DNA of 64,000 nucleotides from Zingiber officinale (lineage: Eukaryota; Streptophyta; Magnoliopsida; Zingiberales; Zingiberaceae). Under the pieces are notes generated by a model. It ran no database searches. It saw nothing but the letters and a program-made list of their open reading frames with translations, and was not told where the DNA came from. Where the stretch lies: contig NC_056002.1 in the NCBI RefSeq assembly GCF_018446385.1, forward strand, positions 31,730,636 through 31,794,635, in the 5' to 3' direction. This document shows positions 34,972-49,001 of this stretch, in pieces; the stretch's first letter is position 1; every line of letters starts with the position of its first letter. The position numbers and the translations under genes are program-made.

Positions 34972-34976
34972 GTTGC

Positions 34977-37629
34977 CATCCTTACGTATGAGAGAGAAAG
35001 AGATTAGAAATTTAGTGATGAAGGAGACAACAAGAGTGGGAAAAAAGCGATGGCTACGAGTGAAAGTTGAGAACAGGAATTGGTTTTGATCGGGGAATTA
35101 ATGCAAGGAAATGGACGTGTGAATGGTTTTTTGTTTTTTTTTTTCAAACAAAGAATCTCAATCTTTGACTTTAACTTTTAGAAATTGACTACGATTAACT
35201 ATTTGAAATCCCCAATTACGATTTGATTTACTATTTCATGATGATTAAGATTATTATTCGTAAACGTCCTTACAATCTTTTGTAACTTTCACTCACTCAT
35301 GAAGTAGTGTTTCAATTTATAAAATGAAAAATCATGAGCTCAAATAGATGAAAAGAATATTATTTTAAAACCGGAATCATCTCCATTTTTTTAATATCAG
35401 ATTATATATAATTTTATTATTACACATTATATTTTTTTACAAATTTATTATTAAATATATTCAAATAGTCCCGTAAACTCAATATTGAATGAATATAAAG
35501 ATAGGATCAGACAAATGAATAACCTAATTAAGAAATTTAAATCAGATTAATAAATTTAATGTGCAAGGTAGAATAGTTAGGACAGAATAGTCCTAAAAAA
35601 TTTAGTTAATTTATATTGAACTTAATATCACTAAAATATTATTAAATAAAAAACTTCCTTTAAAAAAATCTAAAATAAAATTTAAAAATTAAGATTGTTT
35701 AAAATAAATATTGGATATCCACATGCCACAGCTGTTTAGAAAACCTACTTTGGATAATAAACGGGTGCTCCACTTATTATCCTTTGATTGGGAGGAGGTG
35801 AGGGAAGGGGAGGAGAAGGATAGGTAAATACAAGAAAGAACTTTTAATTTCGCTTAGGAAGGAGTGAGTTAATGAGGTGAAGGGAAAGGAAGCGGAAGCT
35901 CTGATCTTAAAAGGAAGAAAAGAGACAACATTCTTTATACTCTAATTGAGGGATAAAAATATTCATATCAATTTTCCTAAACATACCATTTATTTTAAAA
36001 TTTATATTTTACGTAAACAAAATTTTTATATTAGCTATATTATCTTTTCTTAAATTTAGATTTCATAAATAATACTTTTCTAAATTTAGAGAATGAAATT
36101 CATTTCTTAAATATTAAAATATCATTTAATTTGAGGAGAGAGAAAAAATAGAGGAAATGCCTTGGGTAATAAAAAATAGATATGGGAAGAGAAAAAATAA
36201 TTAAAAAATAGAAGAGATAAGAAAATAATAAAAAAATAAAGATAATGAAAATTTTAGGATAGCTGATGTAGTTATAGTGAAAAATGATTACCTAAATTTA
36301 ATAAAGTGAATAATTTATCCTAAATTTTAGAGATCTTATAGAGAAATTAATGTGAAGGCTTTAGGAAAATGGAATCCTAAAAAATTCTATTCTAACTTTA
36401 TCCTTGAGCTGCCAACCTCCTCCCAAGCTTCTCTTCCCATAGAGCGAACCCTTCGATGTTGGGCCCAGGCATCACCCCCTCCTTCCATTGTATCATCTTT
36501 GTGCTCCATCGTACGCACAAGTCAACAACCGAAAACTCTTTTTTCTCAAATCCCAAAAGCTACTGCTAGGAAGGTCGGAGATGACGACAATTATTGCGGA
36601 TCCTACCCTAATTCAAACTCCGAGGACAAATGGTGAAGATGATGATTGCAGATCCTACCCTAATTCAATCTCCGAGGGCAAATGACAAAGTCGCTCCATT
36701 CAAAAAAAGAAGAGAAGATTACGTACATTGAGAAGAGAGATTGTGGAGCCCTTCTATGATAAGAAAGAGGCGGCCAAGTTTGCTGCCCAGGAGGATGCCC
36801 TTCTACTTCAAATCTCACCATCATATCTCTCACTTCCATTGACGAAGACTCCACCCCTGCCGCTGCTGTGACTTCTATTGCTATGGGTGAGCTGCAATGC
36901 TCCTTTGATTCCTCTTCCATGGACTGCTTTAACATATATTTTGTTTTTAAAAAAAAAATAATACTAATTAACCTCGTTGACTATCCCTAAGAATGACTAA
37001 TCCAACCACGCAATTTTTTCACATACCACCAAAAACATATATTTTGTTTCAGGCAAAAGGAGAGATTGCATTAGGATCAATGACAACTTTATAATTATTT
37101 GTTCCTAAATTGTGAATAATTTTATAATTTTATATGAAAAATAAATACTTTATTTTCATGCTCTTTCCTTTCCGTGAATGAAACTTCCGTCGTCATATCC
37201 AAACAGACTTAAACAAATAAAACATACAAACTATTTGCAAGTGGCCACGAGTATTTCCAATTTTCAATACACTTAAAATTGGTATTTTAAAAAAAAAATT
37301 TGTTGTTCCTGACACAACATGCAGAGTAAAGCCATCAAATGATCACAAATCTAATGCCGCCGAAGCTTTACAAATGATGCCAATGGTGAAATCAATAGAA
37401 TTTCACATTTTATCAATTTTCTCCTATAAAATAACACTGCCTATAATTGTAAGAAAAACTATGCTTCAAGACCAAGAGAAGTAACGAGAAACTGTGCAAG
37501 CTCTAAATTCGCTATTAACAAGAAAGCTGGTTAGTGCTTGGTACCGATGAAAGGCAGCGGAGGATTGACTCTGGAAGGATGTTGAGGTTAGCCTGCTGTG
37601 TCCAAAACTTTGCTGCTAGAGGTTGCGAG
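34977..37629. other. Intergenic region, AT-rich
   Basis: No gene is supported. Short ORFs at 36352-36685 have no recognisable domain. The stretch contains the likely 3' flank of CHR28 at its right end. No terminal repeats or duplications were found. Confidence 0.5.
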
Positions 37630-40600
37630 CTACACCATGAAAAGATAATTCAAGTCCTCCACCGTTAAGCGAGTTTGGCGAGAACCTGATTCATCTTCAC
37701 CGAATGCGGAAGCGACCATCTCCCGCTTCTTTTCCTGTAGACAAGCAAGATACATTAGTGCAAAGAGTTATGGAGGCAGTTTTCAAGATCACCTATCCGC
37801 TCTACAATTTTAATCACGCGCATAACTATTCAGGAATCGAATTACAAGTATCGATGGGGATTTGTTCTGTACAGGAGAATAGTTGGAAAATATCCCACGT
37901 TGATGATTCAGTTTGTCAGTCCCATGGTATAACAAGTCGAAACCAACTTGCAAGTATCTCCTACGTTTATCATCTACCATCCACTGTAAGAAACCCTTTC
38001 CACACAAAACAGGAGGTTGTGTATCAAAAAGAAGTGAAGTAAACAGCAGTACCTGTAGAGCTAAAATGCGATCTTCCACAGTATCTTTCACGGTTAACCG
38101 TGAAACAGTTACCGGACGCCTCTGGCCGATTCTGTGTGCTCTATCAATGGCCTGGTCCTCAGTAGTAGGGTTCCACCACAAGTCCAGAAGAAGAACATGA
38201 CAAGCTACCACCAGATTCAGACCAAGGCTAGCAGCTTTCAGAGACATGATCATGACAGAAACCTGTAACAAAGGTATGCTTTCTTTAGATGCAAAAGGGA
38301 AGAGGCAAGGCTCGGGTAGATAAGTAGAGTATTGCAACATAAAGATTCACCACAGACCTCTGGAAGATTGTTGAAGTCTTTAATTGCTTTCTCTCTGGCG
38401 GCAACAGACATTGTACCGTCAAGTCTCCTATATTGTATAGAAGATTTTTGCAATGGAACTTCCAATAAATCTAACATCTTTGTCCACTGAGAGAAAACAA
38501 TGGCCTTTTCTGAATGCTGAGAATTTGGTTTAGATTTGTTTCCTTCATTTGCATTCACAGAGCATCGCTGTGAAACTGTATTAACCGCATTCTGCAGAGA
38601 ACCATGACCTTCTTCCTTGAGTTTGGAGGAGTTGCAATCAGGAAGAGAACATTGGGACCTGGGTAGTGATTGCAAAATATCGAGTGCTGCTTTTACTTTA
38701 GAAGAATAAGAATTTCCATTGGTCGTTGCATCTGAGATGCCAGAACGACAGCCATTGGAGTTGCAGACCTCACCAGGCATCTCACCTATGGAGGTTACTA
38801 TTGTATTTTTAGAAAATACTGAAGCCGCATTTAACCGAACTTTGCAATCAGCTGATGGACAGATATTATCATCACCATTAAGATGCTCACGAATACACTG
38901 ATTGCAGAAAACATGTCCACATATTGTGACAACTGCATCCTCAGGTGGATCCTGTAAAGATCATTAATCTTAATAAAAAAAACCTCACAGTTTTTTCCAG
39001 TTACAAAAAAGTTTTATCCTAAAACAGAAAAAAATGTAACATATTGGGAAGAGAATGTTGCATCAGTTCCCACCATAATTAAAATATTCAAGCTGTAAAG
39101 ATAACTGAGACTCCCCGACTTTTTGAGTCTTATACAATAGTTAAGTGTCCTTTTATGTACAATACTGCAAATGCAAGACGAATAGCTTGTCCAACATAAC
39201 TAATAAATATTTCACTCAGGAGGCTACACTGTACACTTGGTGATGTAACATTGAATTTACATCTTTAAAGACCTATTAACAACATTCCTTTTTTATTTTT
39301 TAGCATTGTAGAATACCATGAAAACTTTAACATGAATAAAATTCAATATGATTGCATTGAACAAAAGTGCTATTGGATAAGAATAAAGTGATTATTATTG
39401 AGAGCATAAACAGAATCTCCACAAAGCCGTGGTACAAAATTTCCATTCTAGAGTAAATTCCATGAGCTAATATGTGTTGTTGCATGACTCACTAAACTAT
39501 ACTGAAAGAGAAAATTATGCAGGGCAATAGACTTGGAGGTACTTATTCATCTGTGTATAGTAGATTTCTTTTTTCACTAACCAAAATAAGAAAATTTCAC
39601 TCTTCTTGAAGGTAAGAAACCAGGAAGCAAAGAAATACAATTTAGTGGAAGATTAATAACTAAACATTTATCAAGAGTGGTACATAATCAAATGCAATAA
39701 GACACTTACATTGCATATCGTACAAATAGCCAAGCATGCTTCTAAACAACTCAAGAGATCCTTCTGTTTTTCTTTGGGGAGCTTCCGCGCAGTTTCTATA
39801 GAAGACTTCTCCACAGAATTGGAACCATATCCATTTACCAGAATCCGGTGATCACAAGCTTGCCTTAGTCTTAAGAGCATCAACAAAATATTCACATAGT
39901 TCTGTTTGACAGTTCCTTCATTTGCATATACCTAATAAAAAATCAAGAATCTTTTGATACTCCACGTTCAATAGTACAACATGTAAAATCTATTAAAAAA
40001 CAAATAGTTTAAGAAAACATATTATATGCAAAGAAATGCTTTTCAAGCAAATAATCCCATGCATATACCATCTAATTGAGCTCTCAAAAAAATATAAAAC
40101 ATAACATGGACTTCATGGTCCCTTCTGAATTTTACTTGCTCTAAACTGAGAATGCAATCACAACAGAAGTTAATATCTTAGAATCAAGACCCATAAAAAA
40201 CAACTTTAATGAATATCAAAGATGCATAAGTAAAGAAATATCTAAAAACATTCAGTAAAGCAAGTACACCAACCTTAAACTGTTCTCTTGACTCAGCTTC
40301 TAAACGAGTGTAGAAAGTTCGTTCTTCCTCTGAGAAATCCACCTTCATCAAAGTAATAGTCTTCGGTGGCAAATTTATAATAGGCTTACCATCAAGCATT
40401 GTCCCTGAAAACAATTCAAATAATTTTAGAATCTAAGTGGAAATTGAATATCTTTGATAGGAAAAAGATCTTCACAAAGAACAAATCAATACATCCATAA
40501 AGGTATCTACTTCCAAATAACCTGAAAAATCAGACACCCAGAAGATGCTCTGAAAGTCAGACATGAATTTTGTAGAGGAAAAAGGAAAACATTACACAAA

Positions 40601-43600
40601 ATGTGGTGATCATGTAAAGAAACACCTAGTATGGAAAGGGAATTTGTTAGAAGTTAGAAGACATGGTCAATATTCAATGAAAATTTACATTTCTGACCAA
40701 TGAGTAATGAAGAATCATAAGAAGCTAAGGCTCCAATTATGACCATTCAGTTCTAAATATGATGCAGTCTAAGTAGTTAGCAAGTAAGCCACCATAAAGA
40801 CTCACAGGAAGATAACACAAGCTCACAACCTTAAAGGAATAAGATATCCAACAAGAAGCGAACATCATGGCTTACACATGCACAGGGAAAATAAATAAAT
40901 ATAAAAGTATTAGGGAAATCATAATAAAACACAAAAAGGAGAACAAAGAGATGGATCAAATTGATTAATTTATGAAATGATATACAGTTGGAAATTCTGA
41001 AACCTTCATAAATCCACAACATATTTTTAAAACGAAAATGATGTCTCTCAATGTGAATTTTACACAGTTGAAATAGTAAAATAAGAACTTCACCTTTAGT
41101 ACGCCGTAGCATTATAGTCTTCAAAACCAATTGAAGCCTTTTATAACCATTTGATGGATCACGGCTAATTGGATTCTTTATTTTGGAACAAAAAGATTTA
41201 TAAGCATCAAATGGATCATAACGAAGAAATCTGAAATAGCTATAAAGGTCATCAACTGCATTCTGTATAGGAGTACCAGACAAGCACCATCTTCTCTTAG
41301 CCCGCAGACCCCAACATGCCCTTGCAACTTGAGTCCTATGATTCTTGATGCTTTGAGCTTCATCCAGAATTACCCTAAACCAACTAACTCTTGCAAGAGG
41401 TCGAGCATCAGCTTTGACATTCCCATCTTTCACACACTTTCTTGAGGAGCTTGGAGCCTCCTTCCTTTTTTTATCAATCATACTTTCCGTCAGACCATCA
41501 TAATTTCCTTTCTCCTCGACATCTTTATCAGCAAGAGGCTGCTTAGGAACTTCCATGCTTACAATAGCATATGTAGTAAGAACAACATCATATTTTGCAA
41601 GTTCATGAGCATCTTTGGTTCTATTACTTCCATGATACACAAGAAATGACAAATTAGCACTGCTGACCACTTTAGTTTTCAGTTCCTCAGCCCATTGCCG
41701 GAGAACACTTGTAGGGCAAACAACTAATGTTCCTGCTGCAGGCCTACTCTTCATAGACATCATGACCTGATCTTCCCTTCTCTTCGATCCACTGGCCATC
41801 GAGGAACTGCAAATTCGGAGCTGCTTTGCTTCATTAATCTTCGAAATATCTTCTTCTTCATCATCATCCAGGTTTAGAGGTTCAAATTTGTCATGATTTC
41901 CTGCAGAAGGAAATAGTTGAGGAGATGGAGATCTCTCCATCAGGATTAGCGCAATTGTAGATACTGTTTTACCAAGACCCTGAAACAATGAGATACTTGA
42001 GATTATCATCCATTGTCAAACAAAGATATTAACAACTATAAATATGAGATTAGCAGATCAAGGAATGTACAAACCTGATCATCAGCAAGTATACCACCAC
42101 AACAATGTGGATTTGCAGTTTCCTTTTGTACCATCCAATGCAAAGCTATACGCTGTAAAACAAGATGCTTCCCTTTAGTTCAATAGTAGTAAAAACACTA
42201 ACAAAAAATGTCAAGAGAGATGTATCAGATCAATAGGATTAATAAAGGAATCATTAAGTTGAACCTGGTGTCTCAATAACGGAACTGCCAAAAGTCCCTC
42301 AGGTGGACTAACCTCAGATTTGGGCTGAGAAAGATCCTGCACATAACTAACATCAATTATAGCATATGTATAGCTAAAACAGAACAGTTGTCCGTCATTC
42401 AATGATCACAACTACATCAAAATATATAGGACTGCATGGTGGCCCAAACTACATATTTCAACATTCCCTCCAACTGTTGCATATATTGACTCATGCACAT
42501 CTTGATCTAGAATATTGAAAAAAAGTGGCATTTTGGTTTTTTTTTCAAAAAAAAATGTAGCACTGACTGACAAGAGGCTTGGATGGCACAGTGATTTATC
42601 TTCAAAAGAAAATAATTCCATTAACTCTCCAAACTGAAGATGCCCATAGAGTCTAGAGATGAAAAGTTGCAAAGCTCAAACAATCGAACGATTGAAAATA
42701 GAAAGAGATTACAATGTGCCCATTCAATTAATCTGACAATAGGTGCCTAAATCATAAGTAAAATCGAAGCATGAATAAATAAAGGAGTAAAAATTGATAA
42801 AAAGGAAAACAAAAGATTCACAGTTAATTTTTAAATAGCAATAACACCATATATAATTAAATACCAGTGAGGCAACACTAACCTGCAACGCTAGCTGGAT
42901 ATTCAATCTATCTTCATCCTTTTGCCTTATCCCTCCAAACCTAGGTAAATATGTCTCAGTAAATCCAGATTGCTCTACTACTGTAGGATTAATTGTATAA
43001 AATGGGTGTGGTGGCGGCGGTGGATAGGCGGCAGAGTTTCTGCTATCATCAAGGATGCATATGTCAGCATCATCATCCACACTTATATAGCTTGTGGTAG
43101 AATCCCATCTAAGACCATCATTATCATGATGCTTAAGCCTACTCTGTGGGTAATGAGATATTTGTACCTGATCATCTCTTCCTATCATTGATGATATTTT
43201 TTGCTTCTTGTTCTGCCAGTGAGTCAAATAATCAGGGATTAGTTTTCCTGACTCATTCATCACAAATAATTCAGCATCGCTAGAGATAGAATTTCTACTT
43301 GATGGCTCTCTCTTGCGACTGACATAAGAAGAAGAATCTATACTAGATTCACTCTCAATGCTAAGATCATCAGAATCATTTTGCTCTGCACAGGTGTCTA
43401 GCGGCGGTCGAACAATATCTGACTTCGGGAAGCCTTGCAGTAAGGATCCAACAGATTCCACTCTCATGTCCAACCCCACTTCGCTTCCTCTAGAAAAACT
43501 CTGAGATGGATGCAGTGGTTCTTCATTTTCATCCTTAACCTTCTGATGTGGAAAAACTGGATGAGGAAATTGGCCATGCAATGCGTTCCTTGCACTATCA

Positions 43601-46600
43601 ATAGGTGAATCTCTGTAAGTCACGTAACCACTGCCATAAGGATTATACATGATACCTGATGCCTCAGTCGCATTCAACATGGGCTTGGAATCATGCAAAT
43701 TTTCAAAATTTAAACTAGGAGTGTTATGTGTACAAGGATTGTGGAATAAAGAATCTCTCCAAGTGTCATCATTTCTCTCAGCATCAGTTAAAACTGACAA
43801 ATCAGTCATCATAGTATGTGAATCTGCAAAATATGCAATAGAACAACTGTTAGTAAACTGTTTCTAGTGTGAGCAAAGTTGACACTCAGAATGTCATTTA
43901 ACCTTGCATGATGAATGGTGACATATCGTCTGCATGAGGTTCACAGTGATGGCTTCTACTCTGCTCAAAGACCGTTTGGCCGCTGTCCAAGTACATATCA
44001 TCCCTGGATTCAGCATAATGTGGCATGATCAGGGTTGTTTCATCAACAGTATCAGAATTATAACTCGGCGCATGTTGTATCTGCTGGTTGTGGAGATCTC
44101 TGACCATCAAACTATTGCGGGAGCTTCCAACTAAATTCTTCCTTGAACTAAAATCATATTCGTGGTTAAAAGGTGGAAGCCAACTTGAAGGATAATCAAG
44201 TGTGTGCTTAGACTCAGCATGCTCTGAGGCATGTCCTACATTACTTGTAGGAAAATCATAGTTACAACTTTCTTTTGATCCCAAGGAAAATCCTACATTA
44301 ATTTCTTTCTGGCAGTCTAAAACACCAATTTTATCTGATGTACTCCATTGAGGAGCAACAGTCCCACTGCATTCCTTAGATTCCGTTAAACCTATTCACA
44401 ACAACAATTCCATTAAATCTATTCACAATGACACAAGATTATGAAGAAAGAAAGAAAAGTAATAATATTCATGCATTGAACATATTGTATAACTAAACTG
44501 GTATAGACTTCCAGACCCACATATACTATGAAGTAATACCAGTATAAGTTCCAGCAATAACGTCAGCATCTAATCGGTATTCATCTAATTTGGCTTGGCA
44601 TAAACCTTCATATGTGACCTGCATAAAACATCTCCAGCAAATTAGCATCCATCAAAATTAGAAAGAATAATAATCATCAAATATAACAGAATCAAGAAAT
44701 AGAGCTTCCAACTATTATAAACTAAAATAAAACTCAACAATAATCAGATCATGTGACACTGACTAGGTGTACTTTTGCATAAATGCCTATACCTATTGAT
44801 AAGTATAACTGATTTCTTGAGACAGCTATAGAATTTTACACTTAGTAATTTGGTTGAGTTGGTCTTGGGTCAATCCAAGTTTAATTTGCTCCATCCAGGT
44901 TAAATCTAGCATCTACATAAAAGAATAACCAGGATCACCATCTGTTTACTTGAGTACATTCTTTCAGCAAATTAATGTTTGAGAATTTCAGAATATTTAT
45001 CCATATTCAACTAATCATGGTGAGTGATGATCATTTATCATACAAAGATATCAAAATTTATAATTGGCCACGGTCTGGTATTGTATAAAACCCTGAAGAT
45101 GACTTGAGATGTACACAAAATTTTAGAGTTAATGCAGTTTGGGCCAGTTGATCTTGGGTCCATCTAGTTCTGTCAAGATTGAATCTAGCATCAACACAGC
45201 AGAACTTCAGATGATATGAAATTTGCTTAGTACATCCTTTCAGCTATTAGAGTTTCAGATCTTTCAGAATATTTATCCAATATTCAGATAATCACAGTAA
45301 CTGTTGATCATTTGTCAAAAAGGACATCAAAATTATAATTGGCAAATGTCTGGTAGGGTCTAAAAAATGTTATAGAAGATTTATTAGCCAAATGAATCCT
45401 GTGTAAAATAGGACTCCTAGATCAAATGTGGCTGAAAGGCAGATAACATGAAACATGTAGATTGCACAGTAGCATTGCCAACCAGTGTACCCATAGATTT
45501 GCAGCCAAGGGTATAAACAAAGAATATGTTGCATGTTTTATTCTAGTTATGCTGGACCATTTTTCCCATCCCTTGCACACTATTGGACCAACATGCTTCT
45601 CTTCTAATGAGCTGTGTTTTTTCGTAGATTTATTTCAGTATCTCTTATGAAACAGCAATTGATGTTGTTTTTTTCCTCATTGCTCTTTCTCTATATCTCC
45701 TCTTTGTTCATTTGCTACCGTGTCAAATTTAAGATTTTGCATATACTGTCCTTTTTCATGCTACCAACCAGAACTCCATCTCTCATCTCCACTTTTTTCT
45801 CCTTTGCCAGCGATCAAACAGTGTCACTTTTCTGTGGATATCAAGGTTGAATATAACAACAAGGAGCTATGATTCTGAAACTAAGATCAAAGATTGAATA
45901 AGCATCATAAGAGTTACTTGAAAGTGTTATTTGTTATTTACAATTCTGGTTTTAATTCATTTGTGAACTGAGTACAATTCAATCATTTTGAGATCTGTTG
46001 TAGCCATCAAGTTTCATTTCTAAATACGTTGATTTGGCATTTTTATATGTGATTTTGATATTTCAGTGATAATGAATGTCTTTGATTTGTGAAGCTTGTT
46101 TAATTTGACTTTCTGAATTTATCATTTCTTGTGATTTTGGTTTGTAAATTGAGAGAAGATAATATTTTCTCAAACATAATATTTTTGCAGTTATTTCTTG
46201 GCATTGATACTTGTATTTTCGGTTATAGTTGCAACAAAAGGAGAAAATACTAGAATTTAATTTTCCATTTACAATTATAAGGTGTTGCATGGAGCAAGAG
46301 CCACAAATGCTGGTGATGCATTAAATTCGTTACAAAAGGTTATATAGCCTTTAAAAGTGAAGGATCTTACAATCAAATTGTACAAATCCTACTTTATGGA
46401 CCGTTTTCCAAGTTTAGGTAGGAAATCCTTTAACCATGCATAAAAGGCAAGGCATCATGCAACGACAATGCAACACAATTTAAGAAAATTATAAGGATCA
46501 ACAAATCATGTATCTTATAGTGATTTTTCTTAAGATCTCTTCTTTTAGTAATATGTTACTCAAACTTAAGTTCCTTTAGTAGACAAAATACAAAGACACG

Positions 46601-47273
46601 TACAGTTTAAACAGAAATGATCTTTTTTTCCTAAGCCTTAAACACTGTTTGCAGTTCATGACAAAGTTATGAAGCCAAACCTAGCAATGTAAGAAGTCAA
46701 ATTTAAAAAGAGGCTCAAACCAAAGCAATTTCAGTCAGAAAGAGGAAATTTTAGTATAGCCTTTCCGAAGACAGTCATCTCTGAGCTTCACAGATAAAAC
46801 CAAGGCAGTGTAACGATCAGACTTATTTTCCTAGATGAAAAAACATAACGTCACAGGTTATTAGCAGCAAGTAGACACTAAATTCTTGCATTAGTTCCTG
46901 ATTGAACCATCTGATTTTACAAAACTAACATGAGGCTTGAGATTCCAAAATAGACCCTCTCCGTAAAGAGCCTTGTTGTTTCAACACATTTGTGTGCTAT
47001 AACATCCCCAACCAAGAACCTCAATGGAAACTAGACAAAGTCAATAGCGGCACCGAAGAGCAAAATTCCAAAGTCAAACAAGAAAAGGACCGCAATTGAA
47101 ACCCCGAAGGGAGGGGAATTTGCCTGGGATTGTTCGTCGGAAGAGGGAGGTCGCTCCGGCTTCTCTTCGAGGATCGTCTCCAACTCCTCCATGTCGACGG
47201 CGAAGTTTTCGTAAAACATGGGGTCGTTTTCCTCCCCTAAGAACTCCCATGAATTGATCTGCGGCTCCTCCAT
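37630..47273 (-). CDS. CHR28: SNF2-family helicase with RING finger, CHR28-like
   Basis: Nuclear ATP-dependent chromatin remodeller of the RAD5/RAD16-like plant group, with a RING that suggests E3 ligase activity. Twelve exons: 47124-47273, 44540-44618, 43903-44391, 42883-43823, 42265-42336, 42075-42152, 41094-41979, 40274-40404, 39710-39931, 38358-38951, 38053-38262, 37630-37734; they join in frame to 1318 aa. All introns are GT-AG except intron 1, which best fits a GC donor. Residues 1-550 are a poorly conserved acidic/serine-rich region. Motifs: Walker A GLGKT (604-608), DEAQ box (809-812), LSGTPIQN (836-843), C3HC4 RING (C1012, C1015, C1027, H1029, C1032, C1035, C1047, C1052), DLWWNP (1241-1246) and RAHRIGQ (1255-1261). 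ATG at 47273 is the first in frame. The long N-terminal region and exon 1 are the least certain. No frameshift is seen. Confidence 0.9.
44855..45400. repeat. Imperfect tandem duplication in CHR28 intron 1
   Basis: Two diverged copies of about 260-280 bp, near 44855-45115 and 45138-45400. Both read TTGG(T/A)TCTTGGGTC, then ATCTAGCATC, TACAT(T/C)CTTTCAGC, TTTCAGAATATTTATCCA, TGATCATTT and ATAATTGGC. Each is preceded by a similar GAATTTTACA/AATTTTAGAG segment. They look like an old duplicated repeat or element inside the 2.5 kb intron. Confidence 0.6.
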
Positions 47274-49001
47274 CGGAAGGAGGAAGCCCAAACCCTAACT
47301 GCCCGCCGATGCGACCGAGCTCGCAGTTTCCACCTCCGATCCGAGAACCGCACCACGAGACCCGAACGAGACGATCGAAGGACGACGACGAAGAATAATC
47401 ACCGCCGGCGGCTGAGCGAGGAGGAGGAGACAGGGAGAGGAAGAGGGGGAGGAATCGGGGGCGATTTGGCCGCCGCGGAGTTTAATTAGGAGGAAGAAAA
47501 GAGGGCTAGGAGACAAATAATTAAGCCCCCCTATTTCCAACTAATTACGTTCAAAATTTGGTCATATTTTTATTTTATTTTCTACCAAATTAATTAATTT
47601 TAAAATTCTTATTTTTTATTTAAAAAATATATTTTTCTGATGGAGGAAAACTGCTTGACAATTTCTTTAACCGCGTCTTTGATTTTCTTTTCTTATTCTA
47701 AATTTGACTTCCGAAATTTAATCTAATTTAATTTTTCCAAATATATATTTTAAAAATTCTAAATTCTATTTTTGTGAATTAAATTGATACCGTACGACGC
47801 GGTTGGTCTGGCCGTTTCGGTTTCATAAGTCACCGACAAGGGAAGCGGCTCCTCCTTTAGTTAACAAGTCGACGATTTTTCCATCCACCCCAAAACTTAC
47901 CACGAGCGGGGCCCACCACGGGTGTGTTTTTCCCGGATACTTCGTTTGTTTTTCATTTTTTTTATAAAAAATTAAAATTCGTTTTGCCCCCACTAGTTTG
48001 GTTCGTTTCTAAAAGAACTCCTATACTTAAAAAAAAAAAAAACAGCATCTACTGCCTCGAATTTAAATTTGTCTCTAAAATAATAATTCTTTATCAATCG
48101 TAATATCTTAAATTTATAAGGAAAAAAATTATAAATCAACAAAAAAAAATAGTAAAAATAGAAATATACCTCTTATTTTGGTTACTATTAAAAGGGCGTT
48201 TATCCTAAATTTTCTTCTTAAATTATTGTTTTACCTATAATATGAAGTGATTTAAATTAAAAATAGATTTAATCAACTCAAAGCAGCAGTTTTGGAAGTC
48301 GAATTAATTTTTAGCTACTTTAGAATAGTTTTAACTAAGTCAAAATATATATTATGTAATAATTTGAATTATTATTAGATTAATTTGGACCAATCTTAAG
48401 TAATTTTAAAATTTGCAGGTGTTTTTTAAAATAATGGATTGGATATTATTATATTAATGCTCCGTCTACGATTTAAAGAAAGAAAGGCAAAGCCGATCAA
48501 TTAATATATTTTTTTTCCCTTCGCCACGTCAGCACTTTGTCCCGCTCCCCCTCGTTCCAATCCAATTCCACGATGCTGACGTCATCGTTTGATTTCGCCG
48601 TTCGCGGTCCAATCCAATTCCAATTGAGACTCGTGAGTAGATTCGTATGGCTGGTCGTGACAGAACGCCAAGTATCCCACGGCTGTAGCCGCCGCGCCGC
48701 GAACCAACATCGTCCACCACTTCCCGAGTGACGAGGTCTCCGCCGCACTCTTCTCGCTGCTCCGGCGACGACGTTGTTTGAAGATGAGCTCGCTCCACCG
48801 CCGTCGATGATCCCTCTCTCGCCTCTCTATCGCCCCCCTCCGCGGTACCTCCGTTTTCTACTCTCCTCGGTAGACCCCCGATTCTAGGTCTTAATATTTA
48901 TTTTCCGGAATTTTCGGAGGCCTTGCGAGATTGATTTTTCCAGATTTGTTGCCTTCCACAGGTTGGGGCAGTGCCAGATTTGTCTTCTTTAGAAGCCGGT
49001 G
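47274..49001. promoter_or_regulatory. Divergent upstream region of CHR28 and KEA
   Basis: 1.7 kb between the two start codons, with GC-rich ends near both genes and an AT-rich middle. It has TGACGTCA at 48577-48584 and GCCACGTCA at about 48523-48531, both fitting plant bZIP (TGA/ABRE-like) sites, and a repeated TCCAATCCAATTCCA block (about 48556 and 48609). A possible 5' UTR intron of KEA may run from about 48853 to 48960 (CGCGG/GTACC to TCCACAG). Function is inferred from motif and position only. Confidence 0.4.
48577..48584. promoter_or_regulatory. Palindromic TGACGTCA bZIP-type site
   Basis: An exact 8 bp palindrome recognised by TGA/CREB-type bZIP factors in plants. It is 418 bp upstream of the KEA start codon, with a second ACGTCA core about 50 bp away. 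Confidence 0.35.

Noticed and set aside
36352-36685. Two overlapping ORFs of 94 and 65 aa in the intergenic region
   Set aside because: No domain, no introns with matching frame, and composition like the neighbouring non-coding DNA.
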